Assembly (NCBI RefSeq): GCF_004216905.1
Contig: NZ_SGXJ01000003.1
Location: 62,001-126,000, forward strand
From: Kribbella sp. VKM Ac-2569
GTDB lineage: Bacteria > Actinomycetota > Actinomycetes > Propionibacteriales > Kribbellaceae
Length of the DNA stretch: 64,000 bases
Direction of reading: 5' to 3'
The notes under the pieces were generated by a model. It saw nothing but the letters and a program-made list of their open reading frames with translations, made no database searches and was not told where the DNA came from. Shown in pieces: positions 59,060 through 64,000 of the stretch (positions within the stretch are counted from its first letter, which is position 1; every line of letters starts with the position of its first letter). The translations under genes and the position numbers were made by a program.

Positions 59060-60328
59060 GTGAGCGGTTTGATCGTCTTGATGGTGATCGCGCTGCTGCT
59101 GGTCGTGGCTGCGATCGTGTGGGGGATCGTCGCGCTCGTGCGCCGGCAGCAGTACATCGGGTCGATCCGGCAGCGTGGCTGGAGCTTCGTCAACAGCCCG
59201 ACGTTCGACACGGTGGCCCGGCTGAGCAATCCGCCGTTCGGGGTCGGGTTCGTGCGCAAACCCGACGACCAGATCACCGGACTGACCGCGAACGGCCGAC
59301 CCTTCCAGGTGATCGAGTACAAGTCGGCGTACTGGTCGGGCTGGGTCGGCATGGTGACGTTGTCGCGACGGCTGCCCGAGCTGTGGATCACGGGCGGCGA
59401 GACCGCACCCCGGTACGGCGTTCTCGCGCACGGCGTCGTCGCTCCGGCGCAGCTCGGGCCGGGGTGGCAGGTCGGCGCGATGGATCCGGCGTTCGCGCAC
59501 GAGGTGATGACCTCCACGCTGTGCGTGCAGCTGAACGCGCTGGCGGCAGCGCAACCCGGCGTGAACCTCGGCGTCGACGGCGACCAGATCGTCGTATTGA
59601 ATCCACCCCGCAAGGAGCTCGATCAGCTCGGTCCGTGGCTGGAGCAGCTCGGCGCGATCGCGGCGGCGATCGACGCGACGCCGCTCGACCACTGGATCCA
59701 GCCGGAGCCGGAGCCGCGGCTGCGGTTCTACCACCACCCGGACTGGTACTGGATCGGCGTCGACGACAACCTGCTGCACTACACGCCGGTCCACAGCGGC
59801 GGTTACGGTCACCGCACCGACGAGGTGATCCGCGGGCGGGACGGTGACGGGCCGCCGTTCGTCGCGTTCAAGCACCACTGGAAGACCTCGCGCACCGAGA
59901 GCTACACCGACAGCAACGGCAATTCGCAGACCCGAACCGTGGTCGAGAACCACTCCGAGCCGATCCTCGGCTTCCAGTTGCCGGTCCGCATGCCCCAGCT
60001 CAGCGTCGGGCCGAAGGGTTTCCGCAATGGCATCAGCTTCGAGAGCGCGGCGTTCAACGATCGGTTCGCGGTCATCTCGGCGGACACCAAGTTCGCGTAC
60101 GACGTGATTCATCCGCGCCAGATGGAGTACCTGATGGCGACGCCGGGCGCACCGTTCCGGATCGTGGAGGACTGGGTCTGGTTCACGCCGGGGGAGCACA
60201 GCCAGCCCGCGATCGCGGGCTGCTCGGCGTACCTGCGCGGTTTCCTGGGCTGGGTCCCGCGTTTCGTCTGGCGCAATCTCGGCCTGCCGGACACGCCGTA
60301 CCCAACCTTCGAGACAACCGCCGGGTAG
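59060..60328 (+). CDS. Membrane-anchored protein of unknown function
   Basis: A 422-residue protein I cannot assign. One N-terminal transmembrane helix (LIVLMVIALLLVVAAIVWGI) is followed by two soluble parts: about 35-210 is beta-rich (RKPDDQITGLTANGRPFQVI) and resembles actinobacterial DUF3137-like galanin-type domains only loosely; about 215-422 has RLRFYHHPDWYWIGVDDN and paired aromatic motifs. GGGGAGG sits five bases before the GTG. It lies between the helicase and the G6PDH gene, all co-directional. Confidence 0.65.
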   Translation: MSGLIVLMVIALLLVVAAIVWGIVALVRRQQYIGSIRQRGWSFVNSPTFDTVARLSNPPFGVGFVRKPDDQITGLTANGRPFQVIEYKSAYWSGWVGMVTLSRRLPELWITGGETAPRYGVLAHGVVAPAQLGPGWQVGAMDPAFAHEVMTSTLCVQLNALAAAQPGVNLGVDGDQIVVLNPPRKELDQLGPWLEQLGAIAAAIDATPLDHWIQPEPEPRLRFYHHPDWYWIGVDDNLLHYTPVHSGGYGHRTDEVIRGRDGDGPPFVAFKHHWKTSRTESYTDSNGNSQTRTVVENHSEPILGFQLPVRMPQLSVGPKGFRNGISFESAAFNDRFAVISADTKFAYDVIHPRQMEYLMATPGAPFRIVEDWVWFTPGEHSQPAIAGCSAYLRGFLGWVPRFVWRNLGLPDTPYPTFETTAG

Positions 60329-60365
60329 GGGAATGCGGTTGCCGCTCACGTGGTTGAGTTTGACC

Positions 60366-61751
60366 GTGTTGATTCAACGAACCGTCGTCATCTTCGGCGC
60401 CAGCGGCGACCTGAGTTCCCGGTTGCTGTTGCCCGGCCTGGGCAGTCTGCTCGCCGGCACACGCGCCACCGCTGTGCGGATCATCGGCACCGGCCGGTCC
60501 GCGCTCGCGGCGGACGAATGGACGGACCGCGTCCGGACTGCCTTCGAGTCCCAGGGCGAGATCGGACCGGTCGCGGCGGAGACCCTGGCAACCACGCAGT
60601 ACGTCGCCGGTAACCCGACGGACCCCGCGCACCTGCGCGCGCTCCTCGAGCTCGCCGGGCCGGCGCCGGTGCTGTACTTCTCGCTGCCGCCTGCCGTGAC
60701 GAACGCGATCGTGGAGACGTTCCAGCGGGTCGAGCTCCCGGAGGGCACCGAGCTGGCGTTCGAGAAGCCGTTCGGCACCGACTCCGCGTCCGCGGCTGCG
60801 CTGAACAAGCTCGTCGGCACGCTCGTCCCCGAAGAGAACGTGCACCGCGTCGACCACTTCCTCGGCCGCACCGCGGTCCTGAACCTGATCGGTCTGCGGT
60901 TCGCCAACCGGCTGTTCGAGCCGGTCTGGAACGCCGAACACATCGAGAGCGTCGAGATCGTGTACGACGAGACGCTCGGCCTGGAGGGTCGCGCGCAGTA
61001 CTACGACAACGCGGGCGCGCTGGTGGACATGATCCAGAGCCACCTATTGCTCGTCCTCGCCCTGCTCGCCATGGACGCCCCGGCCACGATGGACGCGGTC
61101 GAGGTTCGCAGCGAAATGGCTCGTGCGCTGCGCAGTACGCACCTGTACCGCGGCTCCGCGACCGAGGCGAGCCGGCGGGCCCGGTACACCGCGGGCATTG
61201 CGGACGGTCGTGTGGTTCCGTCGTACGCCGGTGAAGCGGGTGTGGACCCGGATCGGGAGACCGAGACGCTGGCCGAGGTGACAGTCGAGGTCGGCACGAA
61301 CCGCTGGGCCGGTGTCCCGTTCACGCTGCGATCGGGCAAGGCGCTCGGCGCCGCGCGCAAGGAGATCGTGATCAAGTTCAAGCCGCTGCGGCACCTGCCG
61401 TCCGGCCTCCACGGTGGGCGCGACGGCGAGACCCTGCGGATCGGTCTGAACCCGGGGGAGCTGTCGCTGTCCGTTCCGGCGCTCGGTGTCGACGGCCCGT
61501 ACACGATGGGTCAGGTCTTCCTGGACGCGACGCTGCCGTCGTCGTCGGTGCTCCCGTACGGCGAGGTGCTGAACGGCATCCTGCGCGGCGACCCGCTGCT
61601 CTCGGTGCGCGGTGACGTCGCCGAGCGCTGCTGGGAGATCCTCGAGCCGGTGATCGACGCCTGGCACACCGACGAGGTGCCGCTGGAGGAGTACGAAGCC
61701 GGTTCCGACGGGCCCGCCGAGTGGCAGACCCCCAGGGAGTCCGCCGCCTGA
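60366..61751 (+). CDS. zwf: Glucose-6-phosphate dehydrogenase-like protein (atypical)
   Basis: A 461-residue enzyme of the G6PDH family, which oxidises glucose-6-phosphate to the 6-phospholactone with NADP+. The dinucleotide motif is IFGASGDL (from residue 10), the substrate loop EKPFG (133), active-site block RVDHFLGR (Asp163, His164) and catalytic His226 in DMIQSH. In typical enzymes the block reads RIDHYLGK; here the Lys that contacts the sugar phosphate is Arg168. The length is about 30-50 residues short of the norm and no pentose-pathway gene is adjacent, so specificity may differ. The start is uncertain: ATG 60333, GTG 60366 or TTG 60369. Confidence 0.82.
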   Translation: MLIQRTVVIFGASGDLSSRLLLPGLGSLLAGTRATAVRIIGTGRSALAADEWTDRVRTAFESQGEIGPVAAETLATTQYVAGNPTDPAHLRALLELAGPAPVLYFSLPPAVTNAIVETFQRVELPEGTELAFEKPFGTDSASAAALNKLVGTLVPEENVHRVDHFLGRTAVLNLIGLRFANRLFEPVWNAEHIESVEIVYDETLGLEGRAQYYDNAGALVDMIQSHLLLVLALLAMDAPATMDAVEVRSEMARALRSTHLYRGSATEASRRARYTAGIADGRVVPSYAGEAGVDPDRETETLAEVTVEVGTNRWAGVPFTLRSGKALGAARKEIVIKFKPLRHLPSGLHGGRDGETLRIGLNPGELSLSVPALGVDGPYTMGQVFLDATLPSSSVLPYGEVLNGILRGDPLLSVRGDVAERCWEILEPVIDAWHTDEVPLEEYEAGSDGPAEWQTPRESAA

Positions 61752-61753
61752 AA

Positions 61754-61770
61754 CCAGGGACTCTCCCTGG
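61754..61770 (+). terminator. Short hairpin after the G6PDH gene
   Basis: CCAGGGA (61754-61760) and TCCCTGG (61764-61770) with a 3-nt loop, starting three bases after the stop. There is no T-run. Confidence 0.45.
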
Positions 61771-61791
61771 GGCGACGGGTGGTCGCGCGCT

Positions 61792-61822
61792 GAAGAGTGG
61801 TTGCGGTAACCAACCACTCTTC
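61792..61822. promoter_or_regulatory. 12-bp inverted repeat before the carboxylesterase
   Basis: GAAGAGTGGTTG (61792-61803) and CAACCACTCTTC (61811-61822), perfect arms with a 7-base centre, ending 19 bases before the esterase GTG. It may be an operator or 5' UTR hairpin for the esterase, or a second terminator of the G6PDH gene. Confidence 0.45.
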
Positions 61823-61841
61823 CAGACGAGGTGCCCGAATC

Positions 61842-63446
61842 GTGAGAATCATCCGTCCCCGGCGACCGCGAGTCCTCCTCCTCGCCGCCGCCATCCTGGC
61901 AATCGGTTCAGGCGGCCTACCCGTCGCCGACGCGACCACCGCCGCTCCTGTTGTTGCGACGGGCAACGGTGTCGTCCGCGGCCTGACTGTTGACGGCACG
62001 TCTTCGTTCCGCGGGCTGCCGTTTGCTGCGGCGCCGACCGGGAATCTCCGGTGGCGGCCCCCGCAGCCCGCGACGAGCTGGCAGGGTGTGCGCGACGCAA
62101 CGTCGTACGGACCAGGCTGTCCGCAGGCACCGAGCGTGGTGACGCCCGCCCAACTGTCCGAGGACTGCCTCTACCTCAACGTCTCGACCCCGGCCCCGCA
62201 TTCGCTCACCAAGCGCCCGGTGCTCGTCTGGATCCACGGCGGCGGCCTGGTCGGAGACACCGGCTCGAACTACGACGGCACGAAGCTAACCAAGGCCGGC
62301 GCGGTAGTCGTGACCATCAACTACCGACTCGGCGCCTTGGGCTTCCTCGCCCACCCGGCGCTGGCGTCGCGGCCCGGGGGACCGGCCGGCAACTACGGGC
62401 TGATGGATCAGCAGGCCGCGCTCCGCTGGGTGCAGCGCAACATCGGCCAGTTCGGCGGCGACCCGCACAACGTCACGATCGCCGGTGAGTCGGCCGGCGG
62501 CGTGTCCGTGCTCGCACACGTCACGTCCCGCAGCTCGAAGGGCTTGTTCCAGCGGGCGATCGTGGAGAGCGGCGCATTCGCCCTGGAGCAGGAACCGCTC
62601 GCCAAGGCTGAGACGTTCGGCAAGGAGTTCGCCACGAAGGTCGGCTGCCCCGACCAATCGGCGGACTGCCTGCGAAAGGTTCCGGTGCAGACGCTGGTCG
62701 ACAACATCTCGACGGCGACCGCCCTCATCCCGGGCGTAGTCGACGGAGCGGTGCTGAAGGAGTCGATCGGTACGGCGCTCGCTGCTGGCCGCTTCAACGA
62801 CGTGACGATCCTCAACGGCAGCAACCACGACGAAGAGGCACTCTTCACGCTCGGCGGCCGAGTCGTCAGCCGTGGGTACAACGTCCCTTACACCAGCCCG
62901 GTCACCGCAGCGAACTACGAGAGCAACATCGCCACCGCGCTGCGGGTCACGCCCGCCCAGGCCGCCGCGATCGCCAAGGAGTACCCGCTGTCGGCGTACG
63001 CCACCCCGGACAAGGCGTTCGGCACGCTGGTCGGCGACGCGACGTTCGCGTGCGGTGCGGCCCAGGTGAACACGTGGACCGCACGGCGAGTTCCGACGTA
63101 CGGCTATGAGTTCAACGACGACACCGCGCCGTTCCTCTTCGCCCCGGCAGGCCTGCTCTCGGTGGCCACACACGGCTCGGAGATGTGGTACCTGTTCGAC
63201 CTCCCGAACGCTCCCTTCCCGGTGCCGCTGAACGCGGAACAGACCGCCCTGGCCGACTCCATGCGCGCCGCCTGGGTCAACTTCGCGAAGACCGGCAACC
63301 CCTCGACGCCCTCGACGTACTGGCCGACCTCAGGGCACACCGGCCGGGTGCTGTCCCTGGTGCCACCGGCGCCGCAGCTCTCGACGGACTTCGCGGCGCG
63401 TCATCACTGTGCCACTTTCGCACAGAATCTTGACAAGGTTAAGTAA
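61842..63446 (+). CDS. Secreted type-B carboxylesterase/lipase
   Basis: A 534-residue exported esterase. The signal is RPRVLLLAAAILAIGSGG, cleaved near VADA. The COesterase fold shows FRGLPFAAAPTGNLRWRPPQ, EDCLYLNVSTP, WIHGGG (oxyanion hole) and the nucleophile elbow GESAGG (Ser217), with acidic and His triad members downstream (NHDEEALF region and THGSEMWYLF). The GTG at 61842 is chosen because the longer frame would run through the inverted repeat at 61792. It hydrolyses carboxylic esters outside the cell; the substrate is not evident. Confidence 0.9.
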   Translation: MRIIRPRRPRVLLLAAAILAIGSGGLPVADATTAAPVVATGNGVVRGLTVDGTSSFRGLPFAAAPTGNLRWRPPQPATSWQGVRDATSYGPGCPQAPSVVTPAQLSEDCLYLNVSTPAPHSLTKRPVLVWIHGGGLVGDTGSNYDGTKLTKAGAVVVTINYRLGALGFLAHPALASRPGGPAGNYGLMDQQAALRWVQRNIGQFGGDPHNVTIAGESAGGVSVLAHVTSRSSKGLFQRAIVESGAFALEQEPLAKAETFGKEFATKVGCPDQSADCLRKVPVQTLVDNISTATALIPGVVDGAVLKESIGTALAAGRFNDVTILNGSNHDEEALFTLGGRVVSRGYNVPYTSPVTAANYESNIATALRVTPAQAAAIAKEYPLSAYATPDKAFGTLVGDATFACGAAQVNTWTARRVPTYGYEFNDDTAPFLFAPAGLLSVATHGSEMWYLFDLPNAPFPVPLNAEQTALADSMRAAWVNFAKTGNPSTPSTYWPTSGHTGRVLSLVPPAPQLSTDFAARHHCATFAQNLDKVK

Positions 63447-63461
63447 TAGACCCAATATCCT
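63430..63461 (+). promoter_or_regulatory. Possible promoter of the GH27 gene
   Basis: TTGACA (63430-63435) lies at the very end of the esterase gene; TATCCT (63456-63461) follows after 20 bp, and CAATAT gives a 17-bp spacer instead. The region is AT-rich for this genome. Weak evidence. Confidence 0.3.
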
Positions 63462-63507
63462 ATCCGATTCGGTTTTCTCCTGAGTTCTCTGGGAAGAGGT
63501 CACCGCC

Positions 63508-64000
63508 ATGACCAGATCCGTTCGGAGCAGGGTGTTGCGGGCCGCGCTTGCGGGGCTCGTAGTCGCCGGGCTGCTGCCGGCAGGTTTGAGTACGTCGACA
63601 GCAGCACCAGCATCCACCACTACCAGCGTGACGACTGCCGCCGAGCTGTCCGGGCCGGCGGGGGACAAGGCTGCGCGGCCCTACATGGGCTGGAGCAGCT
63701 ACAGCATGCAGGTCTACAACCCGAACGGCGGCAGCTGGATCACGGCGGATCAGCTGATCGCCCAGTCCGACGCGATGCACGCGAAGCTGCAGCCGTACGG
63801 GTACGAGTACATCAACATCGACGCCGGCTGGAACGACGGTATCGACGAGTACGGCCGGCCGACGCCGAGCAAGAAGCTCTACCCGAACGGCCTGCAGGCG
63901 GTCATCGACCACATCCACGCCAACGGCCAGAAGGTCGGGCTCTACACGATTCCGGGTATCAGCCAGGCCGTCATCGACGCGAAGCTGCCGATCTACGGCG
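63508..64000 (+). CDS. GH27 alpha-galactosidase, 3' end cut by window
   Basis: The first 164 residues of a secreted glycosidase. The signal peptide (RVLRAALAGLVVAGLLPAGL, cleaved near STSTAAPA) is followed by the GH27 barrel opening PYMGWSSYS, the YEYINIDAGWND block with substrate-binding Asp residues, and HANGQKVGLYTIPGIS. The catalytic nucleophile (expected in a YxKxD motif) would lie beyond the window end, so it cannot be checked. AGAGG precedes the ATG. It removes alpha-linked galactose (or a related sugar) from plant polymers. Confidence 0.85.
   Translation, partial: MTRSVRSRVLRAALAGLVVAGLLPAGLSTSTAAPASTTTSVTTAAELSGPAGDKAARPYMGWSSYSMQVYNPNGGSWITADQLIAQSDAMHAKLQPYGYEYINIDAGWNDGIDEYGRPTPSKKLYPNGLQAVIDHIHANGQKVGLYTIPGISQAVIDAKLPIYG

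Noticed and set aside
56993..60349. 1118-codon minus-strand open frame opposite the HelD-like helicase
   Set aside because: Composition is typical of a shadow frame (His/Arg/Asp/Val), and the plus strand has well-supported domains throughout.
1..64000. tRNA, rRNA, CRISPR arrays, transposases, phage genes
   Set aside because: None seen by reading both strands; no cloverleaf, repeat-spacer pattern or DDE/serine recombinase motif.

Overview
This is a high-GC (roughly 70%) actinobacterial chromosome segment. GTG starts are common, many genes look leaderless, and the gene content is that of a soil saprophyte: ROK regulators and kinases, Gfo/Idh/MocA dehydrogenases, GH116 and GH27 glycosidases, a LuxR-type LAL regulator, F420-type oxidoreductases and Tat/Sec-exported enzymes. 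I would guess Kribbella or a close relative, but nothing in the window proves the genus. I see about 53 protein genes, two cut by the window edges. I see no rRNA or tRNA gene, CRISPR array or insertion sequence.

Layout. 1-3068: a nucleoside hydrolase (partial) and a divergent FtsH-type AAA protease. 3143-9381: a putative glycan locus with two tandem secreted DUF4874/DUF4832 proteins, a ROK repressor and two divergent Gfo/Idh/MocA dehydrogenases. 9378-10932: an NAD-epimerase-like gene and its divergent TetR regulator, with two copies of one palindromic operator between them. 10922-27155: a redox/stress block containing an LtrA-like membrane protein, an NmrA-like SDR, an ECF41-type sigma factor with a fused SnoaL domain, a free-standing SnoaL protein, an LLM/F420-reductase pair, an EamA/LysR pair, a solitary SdhA-like flavoprotein, an alpha/beta hydrolase, a truncated ECF sigma factor, a LAL regulator, an NDH-2-like dehydrogenase and a haem peroxidase. 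27235-34521: a heparinase II/III-like protein, an MFS exporter and a large GH116-like enzyme carrying a duplicated inserted domain. 34522-34905: the only gene-free gap over 300 bp, holding two large inverted repeats. 34906-42957: an Opp/Dpp-type ABC importer with a ROK kinase and a divergent ROK repressor. 42978-45897: small genes (VOC, HxlR, NTF2-like) and an M36-like secreted protease. 45976-55768: a two-gene ABC exporter, a ferritin-like protein, and an ABC-2 type transporter followed by a secreted beta-propeller/phosphoesterase protein. 55816-56858: a nuclease toxin/YezG-type immunity pair. 56978-64000: a HelD-like helicase, a membrane-anchored unknown, an atypical G6PDH, a secreted carboxylesterase and the start of a GH27 alpha-galactosidase.

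How the parts work together. The most notable signal is a shared promoter: NGTCACA, exactly 16 bases, then NGTC (usually TGTCTYA). It occurs seven times, each time correctly oriented and close upstream of a gene. The genes are the LtrA-like protein, the SDR-sigma operon itself, the SdhA-like flavoprotein, the alpha/beta hydrolase, the NDH-2-like dehydrogenase, the haem peroxidase and the ferritin-like protein. The motif matches the promoter known for ECF41 sigma factors, and an ECF41-type sigma gene lies inside one of the controlled operons. I infer a self-activating redox regulon spread over at least 37 kb. A second coherent signal is a 13-bp operator shared by the first ROK repressor's own promoter and the promoter of the DUF4832 pair, where it sits between the -35 and -10 elements.
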